Assembly: GCA_947166295.1 (NCBI GenBank) | Contig: CAMVDR010000004.1 | Location: 1 to 55,258 of the forward strand | DNA length: 55,258 bases | Direction of reading: 5' to 3' | Source of the DNA: an uncultured Candidatus Saccharibacteria bacterium | GTDB taxonomy: Bacteria; Patescibacteriota; Saccharimonadia; Saccharimonadales; Saccharimonadaceae | Shown here: positions 7,918 through 16,638 of the stretch, piece after piece | Layout: each line of letters opens with the position of its first letter | Numbering within the stretch: the stretch's first letter is position 1 | Translations under genes and position numbers: made by a program | The notes under the pieces: generated by a model | Told to the model about the DNA's origin: nothing | Database searches by the model: none | Seen by the model: the letters and a program-made list of their open reading frames with translations, nothing else

Positions 7918-8873
7918 TGGAAACCGAACGCCCGAATAAAAACCGCATGACGGTCTTGCTTTCGCTCAATGCGGCTGCTATCTTGATCGTGGGCGTGCTA
8001 ATCGCCAGTGCCATTTGGCTAAACGGCGGAATTCAATTCCGCGCCGTAGACGAGCGTTCCGATATTGTTGGTGATACCGCTGGCGAAATGGAACTGCTAG
8101 AATCTGTTTCTGATTCTGACTCCGAAGTAGACGTATCCGTGATTGGCAATGACGATTACGTATCTACTACCAGCCATGAATTCGATAGTTCCGCCGTACC
8201 CTCCGGTAAGCTCTGGAACGAAAAAGCTATTACTATCTATGCTACACCAGATACCGATATTTGCGTAGGCGGAGGCTTGTCTAATCTCGGTGAAATGTAT
8301 TGGCAGACTTCAGATACTAATGTGATTGGTGGTTTTTATGATTCAGCCCGTACTTGGCTGGGATATAATAACGACACATGTCGTTACCCAGTCATTAATG
8401 GTACCGGCACTACTACTATTACCGCGGGTACTTATGATGGCCTACGTAAAGACTCCATCACTGTCACGGTCATTGATCCCCCAGCAGAGCAATGGGAACA
8501 CGAAGTGCTAACTCTAGTTAACAAGATACGTATCAAAAACAATCTCGGCCAACTAGCCTGGGGCGATACATGTAGCTCCGCTGCGGATATTCGCGCCAAC
8601 GAAACAATGACGCTTTATGCCCACACTCGTCCAGATGGTAGCAGCTGGTCTACCGTATGCCCTGCACCAGATTCTGGTGGTACCAGTGGTGAAAATCTAG
8701 CCATCGGTAATGCGGCAGTTTCGCCAGCCACCGTGGTGGCACTTTGGATGGGCTCAGAGTCACACCGGGCCAATATTTTAAACCCAGATTATACCAAACT
8801 CGCCGTAGGGTTTGTCTTTGATCCTAGCTCTACTTATCGCACCTATTGGTCTCAATTCTTTAGTACTTATTAA
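7917..8873 (+). CDS. CAP/SCP-domain extracellular protein
   Basis: 318 residues. One N-terminal membrane anchor (about residues 13-34) is followed by a linker, a region with Cys residues, and a C-terminal CAP domain (from about residue 195): LVNKIRIKNNLG, HTRPDGSSW, SGENLAIG, VVALWMGSESHRANIL, FFSTY. The His and Glu pattern of CAP proteins is present. CAP proteins are secreted and varied in role (lipid binding, protease-like, adhesion). It is coupled to the 7TM gene upstream and overlaps the end of the convergent hydrolase gene by 14 bp. Confidence 0.88.
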   Translation: METERPNKNRMTVLLSLNAAAILIVGVLIASAIWLNGGIQFRAVDERSDIVGDTAGEMELLESVSDSDSEVDVSVIGNDDYVSTTSHEFDSSAVPSGKLWNEKAITIYATPDTDICVGGGLSNLGEMYWQTSDTNVIGGFYDSARTWLGYNNDTCRYPVINGTGTTTITAGTYDGLRKDSITVTVIDPPAEQWEHEVLTLVNKIRIKNNLGQLAWGDTCSSAADIRANETMTLYAHTRPDGSSWSTVCPAPDSGGTSGENLAIGNAAVSPATVVALWMGSESHRANILNPDYTKLAVGFVFDPSSTYRTYWSQFFSTY

Positions 8874-9813
8874 ATTCCTCTTCAATCATTGTGCCAAGTT
8901 TGCGAATTTGTTGGTATGGTACTTTATTTGTCATTACGACTACGATAAAATGGCGATCTTTTTCTGGAAATTCTATAATCGCCGCATCATTATAAATATC
9001 CCAAACTTTTTCTTCATCATTATACGCCCACCCAACTTTATTATATACGTTCACTGCATCCGAAAAACCACTTGGCAACCCCTGCCGCCAATTATATTCT
9101 GTAATAGGTTGGTTTAAAAATGAATCTTTTATTTTGGCAATTAGTTTTTCATCATTGATATCCGTATGATCATAAAATCTTTTCATCGTTTCAGTGATGT
9201 CATTAGGCGTAGAAACAAGATCTTCTACACTAGTATTTATAATGCCAAAATCATTGGCTACGATTTTTTCTAGTTTGTCATGCCCTATCATTTGCCACAA
9301 AGTTTCTGCACAGTCAGAATTAGACTCGCGTACCGTCAAGTCTAGGCATTCTAAAATCGTATGCCCAGTATCGCCGGCGGCGTCACCCTCTCTCCACTCG
9401 CCCTGTTCAATTTTGCGATATCCTTCATATACCACAAAAAGCTTATACAGAGATGCCGTAGCAAAACTTCGGTTGGAATTATATTCCGCCACCATCTCAT
9501 CTCGATTTAAATCATATATCAATACGCCTTTATCGCCATCAATATTTTTTGCCCAGTTATCTACTGTCGTCTGGAAGTCTATCTTTTTGGGTTCTACCTC
9601 TGTTTTTTCGGGTGAAACATACGCGCTTTCTTCATTTGTAATAATATTATTCTCTGTGATATTGTCTGCGCCATCTATTATTCCAGCCGCTAAATAATAA
9701 ATAATAAATAGTCCAGTCATCATAAAAATAACAATTAGTGCAACTAAAACTATTCGCGATTCGCTACCCTCGCGTACTATGGCCTTGCGCTGATTAGCCT
9801 CGCTATAAACCAT
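8860..9813 (-). CDS. Class A beta-lactamase-like serine hydrolase, membrane anchored
   Basis: 317 residues with one N-terminal membrane segment (about 21-43). Active-site motifs of the serine beta-lactamase/PBP fold are visible: SxxK as SLYK near residue 122, an SxN-like RESNSD, and KVG in place of KTG near the C terminus. Likely acts outside the membrane on peptidoglycan peptides or beta-lactams. ATG 9813 is supported by AAGGAG eight bases upstream and overlaps the 3' end of the CapA-like gene by 37 bp, so the two are probably co-transcribed. Confidence 0.82.
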   Translation of the reverse strand: MVYSEANQRKAIVREGSESRIVLVALIVIFMMTGLFIIYYLAAGIIDGADNITENNIITNEESAYVSPEKTEVEPKKIDFQTTVDNWAKNIDGDKGVLIYDLNRDEMVAEYNSNRSFATASLYKLFVVYEGYRKIEQGEWREGDAAGDTGHTILECLDLTVRESNSDCAETLWQMIGHDKLEKIVANDFGIINTSVEDLVSTPNDITETMKRFYDHTDINDEKLIAKIKDSFLNQPITEYNWRQGLPSGFSDAVNVYNKVGWAYNDEEKVWDIYNDAAIIEFPEKDRHFIVVVMTNKVPYQQIRKLGTMIEEEFNKY

Positions 9814-11237
9814 TCCGCGGTCTCCTTATCTAAGAGTTTTGTTTGCATATTGCTATCATAAACAGTTGGCGTAATCCTAGTCTGTAATAATTTCCCCTTA
9901 TAGAAATAATGTTCCAAAATTAAACTTCTGGTAGTTCCCGGCCACCAAATCTGATCAAAAAACAAATTACCTAAGCCGTAATATATTGCACCATCGCCAT
10001 ATAGTTCAAAAGTTTGTGGCTGATGTGCACTGGTACCTACTACCACATTGGCACCCAAATCTATCAAATGGCGGAAAAATCCAACTTGATCCCCAGCGGC
10101 CGAATCTGCATAGTCGCAAGTGGTATCCTCTGTTTCTGAAGCATAGCCACTACACTCATAATACTGAATATCTACAATCACAAAATCTCCGCGCTCTTTA
10201 GCCGCAGCGATTTCTGCCGCTGCATTTTCTTCATAATATTGATTAGCGCCAGGCGTATCGCCATAAGTGGCTCCACCAGTGGATAAGTTATATGCCAAAA
10301 AGGTAATATTGGTACCCTTAGCATCTAATTCTAATGGCACGGCTGCCGCATCGGCTGTTTTGCCGCCACCCACTATTTTAATATTATTTTGCTCGTAAAT
10401 ATCAATCGTATCGCTAGCTGCATTATTACCACAATCTTGATTATGATTTCCTGTTAGCTCCACGACATCCAATCCAATCGCCGTCAAAACATCTATAAAT
10501 CTCGGATCAGAACATATATTGTGCGCCGTCGCCATATCGGTAAAAGAAGATTCGTTGGAAGTATGAGTTAAATCAAATGCAGACAGATAATCTTTAATCT
10601 TTTCTGCAAAATAAGTTGCATCGCCACCTACGCTATTTAGTTTTGCGTTCATCCCGCGGCTCATTGCTGTAACGCCAGTTTGCGCCAAGCTCAGTACGCT
10701 AGATTTTCCTGGCCACTGTTTTGCGAAAGTGCTAGTCACCAGTGGAGCTATTTCTTCGTCATATTTTTCAGAATCGAAATCAATCACTCTAAACGTAGCT
10801 CCGCTATTAAAATCATCTAAATAATATTCGCCATCCACAGCTAATAATTTTTTGGTAAAATCTAAATCCTCTACCGAAATAATTTTATATTCATCATCGG
10901 TAAATTCGCCTGTATCGGTTCGAGCGTCGTAAAAATCCGTCACCGGTACAGATATTTCATATAGCAATTCACCCTCATGAAGCTCCGGCATAGTAGAATA
11001 CTCTTTTGCGCTGATCGTCACATCCTTATCCAAATCTACCTCTTCAGTAAAAATTGTTTTTAATTTTGCTAGTTCTTCCGGCATCAGGCTTTCATCATAA
11101 TACACCACACCAGGCACATGAAAAATTCCGGTTTTCGTAATAAATTGTATTCCTAGAAACGCCCCTACAAACACCACCACAAATATCACAAATCCCCCAA
11201 AGAATAATTTCGTTCGACTTCGCTTCCTACGAATCAT
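9777..11237 (-). CDS. CapA/PgsA-like metallophosphatase-fold protein
   Basis: 486 residues from ATG 11237 (MIRRKRSRTK). One N-terminal membrane anchor (about residues 11-30) and a large extracellular domain. The C-terminal two thirds match the PGA_cap family: SVGGDATYF, TGNHNQDCGN, VVGTSAHQPQTFE, YYGLGNLFFDQ. Members are linked to poly-gamma-glutamate or other capsule synthesis, and the fold is that of calcineurin-like metallophosphatases. The -10 TATAAT (11244-11249) is only 6 bases from the ATG, so the mRNA is probably leaderless; the TTG further upstream lies inside the promoter. Confidence 0.85.
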   Translation of the reverse strand: MIRRKRSRTKLFFGGFVIFVVVFVGAFLGIQFITKTGIFHVPGVVYYDESLMPEELAKLKTIFTEEVDLDKDVTISAKEYSTMPELHEGELLYEISVPVTDFYDARTDTGEFTDDEYKIISVEDLDFTKKLLAVDGEYYLDDFNSGATFRVIDFDSEKYDEEIAPLVTSTFAKQWPGKSSVLSLAQTGVTAMSRGMNAKLNSVGGDATYFAEKIKDYLSAFDLTHTSNESSFTDMATAHNICSDPRFIDVLTAIGLDVVELTGNHNQDCGNNAASDTIDIYEQNNIKIVGGGKTADAAAVPLELDAKGTNITFLAYNLSTGGATYGDTPGANQYYEENAAAEIAAAKERGDFVIVDIQYYECSGYASETEDTTCDYADSAAGDQVGFFRHLIDLGANVVVGTSAHQPQTFELYGDGAIYYGLGNLFFDQIWWPGTTRSLILEHYFYKGKLLQTRITPTVYDSNMQTKLLDKETAEWFIARLISARP

Positions 11238-11243
11238 ACCAAA

Positions 11244-11270
11244 ATTATACCACACTCCATATGATATAAT
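11244..11270. promoter_or_regulatory. Divergent pair of leaderless promoters
   Basis: A 39-bp intergenic gap holds two -10 boxes facing opposite ways: TATAAT on the minus strand (11244-11249) for the CapA-like gene and on the plus strand (11265-11270) for GH97. Each is 6 bases from its ATG. The -35 region of each must fall inside or beyond the other gene's promoter, so the two genes may be regulated together. Confidence 0.6.
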
Positions 11271-11276
11271 AAGTTT

Positions 11277-13229
11277 ATGTTTAAATGGCGCACCAAAGAT
11301 GTATGTGAGAAAGATATTCTATCTCCAGACGGTCGCTTAAAGTGTCATTTTTCTCTTAAATCTGGACATATTTCATATTCCGTATCCAGAAATGATAAAG
11401 TCATTATTCGCCCGTCCAAATTAGGCTTTCTGATCTGCGGCGAAAATCCTCTACGCGACAATCTCAAACTCATTCGCACACATACTCGAAAACATGATGA
11501 AATTATAGAACTTCAGTGGGGTGAAGATCGCTATATCCAGAATACTTACACCGAGACGGCCTTTTATCTAGCCGAAAGTAAAGAGTCTCGGCGTATTTTT
11601 ACTATCAGATTTCGCGTTTTTAACGACAGTGTAGCTTTTCGCTACGAAATCCCGCCTCAGCCCAAATTTCGTCGCATTACCATCAAAGACGAGCTCACCG
11701 AATTTAACCTAGATCTCAATACTTTGGCTTGGAAAATCCCCGCCTATCAGCCAGATCGTTACGAATATAATTACGAAAAATCCGCCGTTTACGATCTTCA
11801 AAATTCCGTTCATACCCCACTTACGCTTCGCACACCCAACGGTTACTATCTTGCCATCCACGAGGCCGCGCTTTACAATTATGGCTCCATGACAATTAAA
11901 CTAAACGCTCAGAATATTCTCAAGGCTGATATCACGCCACTTTCCGATGGTACTAAGGCCCACATCAATTTACCTTTCAACACACCTTGGCGACTAATTA
12001 TGGTCGCAAGTTCTGCTATCGAACTCACCGCAAATCGTACAATGTATGCCCTCAACAAGGCCCCCACTCAAGATTTTAGCTGGGTTCACACACTTAAGTT
12101 TATTGGTATTTGGTGGGCGATGTATGTGGGCGAATGGACATGGGCACCAGGCGAACGTCACGGCGCCACTACTGAGCACGCCAAGGAATACATCGACGCC
12201 GCCGTCCGTCTTGGTGTCTCTGGCCTCCTTATCGAAGGCTGGAACGAAGGCTGGGAGGGTGATTGGCTAGAAAATGGTATTAATAATAAATTTACCGTCG
12301 CTACATCAGATTTCAACTTAGAAGAAGTCGCCACCTATGCCACAGAACATAACATTGAGCTGGTCGGCCATCATGAAACCGTCGGTTTTGTTGATAACTA
12401 CGAAAAACAACTAGAGGCTGCCTATAGTTATTATGCTGCCAATAACATCCACTATATCAAAACCGGCTATGCTGGTAGTATGATGATGATAAACGGTCGC
12501 CGCGAATTTCACCACTCCCAACTTGGTGTTAATCATTACCAAAAAACTGTAGAACTCGCCGCTAAAAACCATATTTGTCTAGATATTCATGAACCTATCA
12601 AGGGTACCGGTATCGAACGTACCTGGCCTAACCTCCTTAGCCGTGAAGGTGCTCGCGGCCAAGAATATGAGGGTGGCGCACTCAGTCCTTCGCATGCTTG
12701 TTTCCTGCCCTATACTCGCTTGCTTGCCGGTGGCATGGATTACACTAGCGGCATTTTCGATCTAGCTAATAGCGTCAAGCGCATGGCTACTACTCTAGCG
12801 CGTCAAGTGGCTTACTTTGTCACTATCTATTCTGGCATGGCTATGGCCGCCGACCGCCCGTTTATTTACGAAAATCGCTTTCCAAATGTCTTTGAATTTA
12901 TCCGCGCCGTCCCCACCAATTTCGAAAAAACTCTACCCTTACTCGGTGAAATTGGCGAGTATTATGTCGTTGCTCGCAAAGATCGTGAATCTGCAGATTG
13001 GTTCCTAGGTGGCGTTACCAACGAAAATGGCCGACGCGTGCATATCGATTTAGACTTTCTAGATAGTGGTGCTTACCAGGCTACCATCTATGCTGACAGC
13101 GACGATACTCATTACCGCGAAAATCCATTTGGTATCAATATCCAGCAAAAACATGTAGGTCGTGGCGAAGCGCTAGATATCTATATGGCTCCTGGGGGCG
13201 GTTTTGCGATACAGTTGAAGAAACTCTAA
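11277..13229 (+). CDS. Glycoside hydrolase family 97
   Basis: 650 residues, full length for GH97. An N-terminal beta-sandwich (LSPDGRLKCHFSLKSGHISY, FRVFNDSVAFRYEIP) is followed by a TIM barrel (WWAMYVGEWTWAPGERHGAT near residue 278, GLLIEGWNEGWEGDW near 315, ELVGHHETVGF, CLDIHEPIKGTG) and a C-terminal beta-domain. GH97 enzymes are alpha-glucosidases or alpha-galactosidases. No signal peptide is visible, so it probably acts in the cytoplasm on imported or stored glucans. Its 3' end overlaps the convergent sortase gene by 4 bp. Confidence 0.88.
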   Translation: MFKWRTKDVCEKDILSPDGRLKCHFSLKSGHISYSVSRNDKVIIRPSKLGFLICGENPLRDNLKLIRTHTRKHDEIIELQWGEDRYIQNTYTETAFYLAESKESRRIFTIRFRVFNDSVAFRYEIPPQPKFRRITIKDELTEFNLDLNTLAWKIPAYQPDRYEYNYEKSAVYDLQNSVHTPLTLRTPNGYYLAIHEAALYNYGSMTIKLNAQNILKADITPLSDGTKAHINLPFNTPWRLIMVASSAIELTANRTMYALNKAPTQDFSWVHTLKFIGIWWAMYVGEWTWAPGERHGATTEHAKEYIDAAVRLGVSGLLIEGWNEGWEGDWLENGINNKFTVATSDFNLEEVATYATEHNIELVGHHETVGFVDNYEKQLEAAYSYYAANNIHYIKTGYAGSMMMINGRREFHHSQLGVNHYQKTVELAAKNHICLDIHEPIKGTGIERTWPNLLSREGARGQEYEGGALSPSHACFLPYTRLLAGGMDYTSGIFDLANSVKRMATTLARQVAYFVTIYSGMAMAADRPFIYENRFPNVFEFIRAVPTNFEKTLPLLGEIGEYYVVARKDRESADWFLGGVTNENGRRVHIDLDFLDSGAYQATIYADSDDTHYRENPFGINIQQKHVGRGEALDIYMAPGGGFAIQLKKL

Positions 13230-13723
13230 TCTTTTATCTCGGCCGTAATTATTAGCCGATGTGTAGCGTCGCCACCGTCTAGCAAATCCCCTATGCAAGT
13301 CATAATTTCCAAAGTCTGTTTCTCAGCAGGCGCAAGGATTTTACTCATATCAACATTGGCTTTTTCTAATACTCTTATATTTTTAACTACATAAATGCCA
13401 TTGTCGTAATTTATCTCATCGCCTATTTTTACATTATTAAGATTTTGAAATACCGTGGCGGAGTGTCCAATTAGTAAAGTTTTATTTTTGGCTTTACTAA
13501 AGCTCCCTACTATCGCGTCTGGCGTTTTAAGTTCGCGATTTTCTAATTGTAATGTAGCTACATCAGTAGTCAGGTTAATGCTCGGAATATTTAGTTTTGT
13601 CGATATTTCATAACTTTTTGCTGCTTCGGCTGGCTGCAGACCCCAAACCACATAGGCACCAAAAACTACTACATATAGCCCTATCAAAACAGTTCTAAGG
13701 TTTAACCGTTTCTTAAGTTCCAC
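13226..13723 (-). CDS. Sortase
   Basis: 165 residues from GTG 13723, preceded by AGGAGGAG; the longer frame runs through a TGCTATAAT promoter and is rejected. One N-terminal membrane segment (about residues 8-26) is followed by a sortase domain with His in LLIGHSATVF (near 81), Cys in IMTCIGD (near 140) and Arg in HRLIIT (near 155). Sortases link secreted proteins to the cell wall at LPXTG-like motifs. No protein in this window shows a clear C-terminal sorting signal, so its substrates are elsewhere or use an unrecognised motif. Confidence 0.85.
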   Translation of the reverse strand: MELKKRLNLRTVLIGLYVVVFGAYVVWGLQPAEAAKSYEISTKLNIPSINLTTDVATLQLENRELKTPDAIVGSFSKAKNKTLLIGHSATVFQNLNNVKIGDEINYDNGIYVVKNIRVLEKANVDMSKILAPAEKQTLEIMTCIGDLLDGGDATHRLIITAEIKD

Positions 13724-13776
13724 ACTCTCCTCCTTGATTTCATTATAGCACAAGCTTCATAAAATAATTATGATTT

Positions 13777-13806
13777 TTGTTTGTAAAACATTTTTTATGC
13801 TACAAT
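13777..13806 (+). promoter_or_regulatory. Promoter of FISUMP leader RNA, copy A
   Basis: TTGTTT (13777-13782), an 18-base spacer and an extended -10, TGCTACAAT (TACAAT 13801-13806). The expected start point is about 13811-13813, so the RNA begins at or within the first bases of helix P1. The element TACAATAAAAGTGC is shared with copy B. Confidence 0.65.
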
Positions 13807-13810
13807 AAAA

Positions 13811-13980
13811 GTGCGATACTTAATTAAAATGAGGCCTTTTATAATGGCTATAAAAAGGTTGTAAAACTAAACGGCACCGTAAGGACCAAAAGTTTGCAAC
13901 CTTCTAGGCTTCAAATAATTAGGTATCGCACCTTGCGGTGCCATTTTTGTAATACTATCCCGTTTGCACAAAATGACATC
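13811..13980 (+). ncRNA. Structured leader RNA, copy A
   Basis: Helices read from the sequence: P1 13811-13826/13916-13931 (16 bp, one G-U); P2 13830-13837/13906-13913 (8 bp); hairpin P3 13838-13843/13849-13854; P4 13855-13861/13897-13903 plus inner pairs. The P4 loop carries GGCACCGTAAGG (13873-13884), complementary to CCTTGCGGTGCC (13931-13942) directly after P1: a pseudoknot, or a terminator stem followed by ATTTTTGT. An alternative hairpin pairs 13937-13950 with 13968-13980. Copy B keeps every one of these pairings with different stem sequences. The gene start follows 33 bases later. No known riboswitch class was recognised. Confidence 0.8.
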
Positions 13981-14013
13981 ACAAAGATAAAGAAACTAAA
14001 CAAGGCGATGCAT

Positions 14014-15534
14014 ATGGGTTATAGAACCACAAAGTCTAAAATAAAAGTAGAAAGCGATAAAGCTAATAACTATACAGAGTTCTACTATCATTTCTTCCGT
14101 AATATTCTTCTAGTTTCTATACCATTAACTATCATCTCCGCCCTAGCATTAAGTATTTCTCATTCTTCTGCCCGCATTTCCTCCTCGGATAGTTTAGCTA
14201 TTTCCGTTCCTTCCTCTTGTACTTTATCTAGTTCTGTAGATGAAGCTCATAGTGCCAGTATAGTAAATGGTAGATATGAAGAAGGTATAGGAACTACTAC
14301 ATTATCTACCTTTTGTAATGATAAAAATGGTTATAGTGTTTATGCTATTGGTGATAGTCTAAATAGCGAAGGTAATAATGTATTAGTTAGCAATATTAAT
14401 AATAATTATGATATACCTTCAGGCACTGCTTCTTCAGGTGATACTTCTAACTGGGCTATGAAACTAAGTCTTAAGGCAGGTGATACTTCCTCTACTCCGC
14501 CTACCATTATTCCTCCATTTGATAACTACTCTACAGTCCCTATTACTTGGACTAAAGTAGCTACTATACCTTCTTCTACTGCTGATATGAAGGAAGGTTC
14601 TAACTTTACTACTACTTATGCTACATATATCTCTCCTACTCAAGCTGCAGGAACATATTTAGGACAAGTAAAGTATCTATTAACACATCCTTCAGCAGCA
14701 GAGCCCGACACCAGCTATTTCATTATGCAGGAAGTCGCTAATTGGAAGAATGATTTAGACGAAGAAGAAAGCGTACAAGCAATAGATATTAGAGACGGTA
14801 AGATTTATTGGGCAACAAAACTAAAAGACGGAAATATTTGGATGACGCAGAACCTAGACTTTGATATAAGCGCTAATACTGCTCTTAACTCTGAGACTAC
14901 AGATTTAAATGTAATTTATAACAACGGACAATACCAAGAATACAACGAAGGATACACTAAGCCAGGGAATACTATCTACTGGACGCCAGCGAATACGGCT
15001 ACTACTGTAAACTTCAATAGTACTGCTGTGACTGGTTGGGTAAGTAGCAATACTGCACCATATTCCGCCAGCAAAACAGATAGCACAGAAACAGGTCACG
15101 CATCGCTGGGCAATTATTATAACTGGACAGCAGCTATAGCATCTAATAATTCTTCCACTCTAATGACTAGCACATATAACAATGTGGCCAATAATCCACA
15201 AAACTCTATTTGTCCTAAAGGGTGGAGACTGCCTACTATATCTAGTGTTGCCAACAATAATGAATTCAGCAATTTGAACAATTTATATAATAACGGCTCT
15301 ACCACTAGCGAAGCCGGCCTAATAGCGTATCCCCTATGGTTCGCGCAGTCCGGCCGTATAACTAATGACGGCGTACTTTCTAATTATGGTACTGGAGGAC
15401 GCTATTGGTCCAGTACGATCTATGATAGTGCCAATGTCTACGGCCTTGTATTCAATACTAATTACGTTAGTCCGGCTCATCATGATTATGTTGATAAGAG
15501 TGCCGGCTGGTCCGTCCGTTGCGTGGCTAGATAG
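14014..15534 (+). CDS. FISUMP-domain surface protein
   Basis: 506 residues from ATG 14014 (MGYRTTKSK), preceded by AAGGCG; an in-frame ATG at 14008 overlaps that site. A basic cytoplasmic tail of about 25 residues, one membrane segment (about 33-50), a Ser/Thr/Asn-rich stalk distantly like those at 2 and 30946 (CNDKNGYSVYAIG, NWAMKLS, ITWTKVA, QAAGTYLGQVKYLLTHP), then a FISUMP head: AIDIRDGKIYWATKL, GNIWMTQNLDFD, NYYNWTAAIA, CPKGWRLPT, GRYWSSTI, SVRCVAR. Probably an outer-face adhesin. It sits directly behind leader RNA copy A. Confidence 0.88.
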   Translation: MGYRTTKSKIKVESDKANNYTEFYYHFFRNILLVSIPLTIISALALSISHSSARISSSDSLAISVPSSCTLSSSVDEAHSASIVNGRYEEGIGTTTLSTFCNDKNGYSVYAIGDSLNSEGNNVLVSNINNNYDIPSGTASSGDTSNWAMKLSLKAGDTSSTPPTIIPPFDNYSTVPITWTKVATIPSSTADMKEGSNFTTTYATYISPTQAAGTYLGQVKYLLTHPSAAEPDTSYFIMQEVANWKNDLDEEESVQAIDIRDGKIYWATKLKDGNIWMTQNLDFDISANTALNSETTDLNVIYNNGQYQEYNEGYTKPGNTIYWTPANTATTVNFNSTAVTGWVSSNTAPYSASKTDSTETGHASLGNYYNWTAAIASNNSSTLMTSTYNNVANNPQNSICPKGWRLPTISSVANNNEFSNLNNLYNNGSTTSEAGLIAYPLWFAQSGRITNDGVLSNYGTGGRYWSSTIYDSANVYGLVFNTNYVSPAHHDYVDKSAGWSVRCVAR

Positions 15535-15550
15535 CTTGGGGACTAGTGCT

Positions 15551-16096
15551 TTATACTCCCGGGCTAAACATTTTCAACTTCTTTTCGTGCACTTTATAAT
15601 TTTTATCATGCCTCCCCACTTCCGCCCAAAAAGCCTTAGAGTGGTCCATATGATTTAGGTGCGCTAGTTCATGCAGTATCACGTAATCTCGCAAAGGCTC
15701 TGGCACTTTCATGAGCCCGATATTAAGCGAAATCGTACGATTAGAAGAACAGCTGCCCCATCGTGTATTAGCATGCGATAGTCTGCATTTATCATATGTA
15801 TAGCCATATAATTTAGCATAATACTCCAACCGATACGGCAAATATTCTTTTGCCCGCTTCATGAGTTGTTTTTTCTGGTAATCACGTGCTCGTTGTTCAC
15901 GCGGATCTTTCACAGGTAATTTCTCGCGAATCATTTTACGATTACTAGTTAAAAATCTCTTCGCCAAAAACTCCGAAGTATATTGCGGCACAGACATCTG
16001 CAGTCTACCCGACGTAGAAATAGAAAACTTAATATTTCGCGCCAGTGGGCTTTTGCGCACAATTACTTCACCAAATTCTTTATCTTCAATAATCAT
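15551..16096 (-). CDS. YgjP-like (DUF45) metallopeptidase
   Basis: 181 residues. The zinc-binding HELAHLNHMDHSKAFW (HExxH plus third His) near the C terminus and the upstream TRWGSCSS motif identify the YgjP/WrbB-like family of gluzincin-related proteins. No membrane segment is visible. Its biological substrate is not known. It follows the P-loop kinase gene with a 9-base gap on the same strand, so the two are likely co-transcribed. Confidence 0.88.
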   Translation of the reverse strand: MIIEDKEFGEVIVRKSPLARNIKFSISTSGRLQMSVPQYTSEFLAKRFLTSNRKMIREKLPVKDPREQRARDYQKKQLMKRAKEYLPYRLEYYAKLYGYTYDKCRLSHANTRWGSCSSNRTISLNIGLMKVPEPLRDYVILHELAHLNHMDHSKAFWAEVGRHDKNYKVHEKKLKMFSPGV

Positions 16097-16105
16097 TGAA
16101 ATAAA

Positions 16106-16597
16106 TTAGCGTGCCTTGGCAAGGCCAGCTAGTACATGCTTGGTTTGTGTTTCGAAAGTGTGCTTTCCGGATAGTATGATTGGTCGCTCAAAATCCGCTG
16201 GTGCTTCCATTTCGGCCACTGCTGCATCATATATTTCTTTAGCTTTCTTGATAGTCTTATATTTTGAACGCAAGCGTACCTTTATCGTGGTAAAATCTGT
16301 CTGCACCCACACTAGGGCTGGCTTATATCCGCGTTCGCGCAAGATATTGCGCACCTCGGTGCGATCTTTTTCCGTCTTCAGCTCACCTTCTATCACAATG
16401 GATTGTTTGGCTTTAGTAATGATTTCCAAAATAGAAAGTACCGCCTCATGCGAAAAGCCGTATTCTTCCCTGATTTCGTCCAAATTATAATATGCGAGGT
16501 TGAATTTTTTCGCGAATTTCTCTGCAAAGGTAGTCTTGCCACTACCTGGTGCCCCAAACACCAACACCGCCCTAAGTTTTTTCTTATTACCTTCCAT
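16106..16597 (-). CDS. P-loop kinase/ATPase (AAA_33 type)
   Basis: 163 residues. A Walker A motif (GAPGSGKTTF) begins near residue 16, and the short length, the YNLDEIREEYG region and the lid-like RLRSKYKTIKKAKEIYD fit the small P-loop kinase group that includes zeta-toxin-like and nucleoside or RNA-repair kinases. The substrate cannot be predicted. A -10-like TACAAT preceded by TG lies about 9 bases before the ATG, so the message may have almost no leader. Confidence 0.75.
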   Translation of the reverse strand: MEGNKKKLRAVLVFGAPGSGKTTFAEKFAKKFNLAYYNLDEIREEYGFSHEAVLSILEIITKAKQSIVIEGELKTEKDRTEVRNILRERGYKPALVWVQTDFTTIKVRLRSKYKTIKKAKEIYDAAVAEMEAPADFERPIILSGKHTFETQTKHVLAGLAKAR

Positions 16598-16638
16598 AAT
16601 ACCTCTATTGTATCACAAACTCACAGATAAGTACAAAC

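Noticed and set aside
13724-13753. Longer N terminus of the sortase
   Set aside because: The extra codons lie in the promoter (TGCTATAAT); GTG 13723 has a strong AGGAGGAG.
13894-14013. Upstream extension of the second FISUMP gene
   Set aside because: It would be translated from inside the structured leader RNA, and the sequence is not conserved as protein with copy B.
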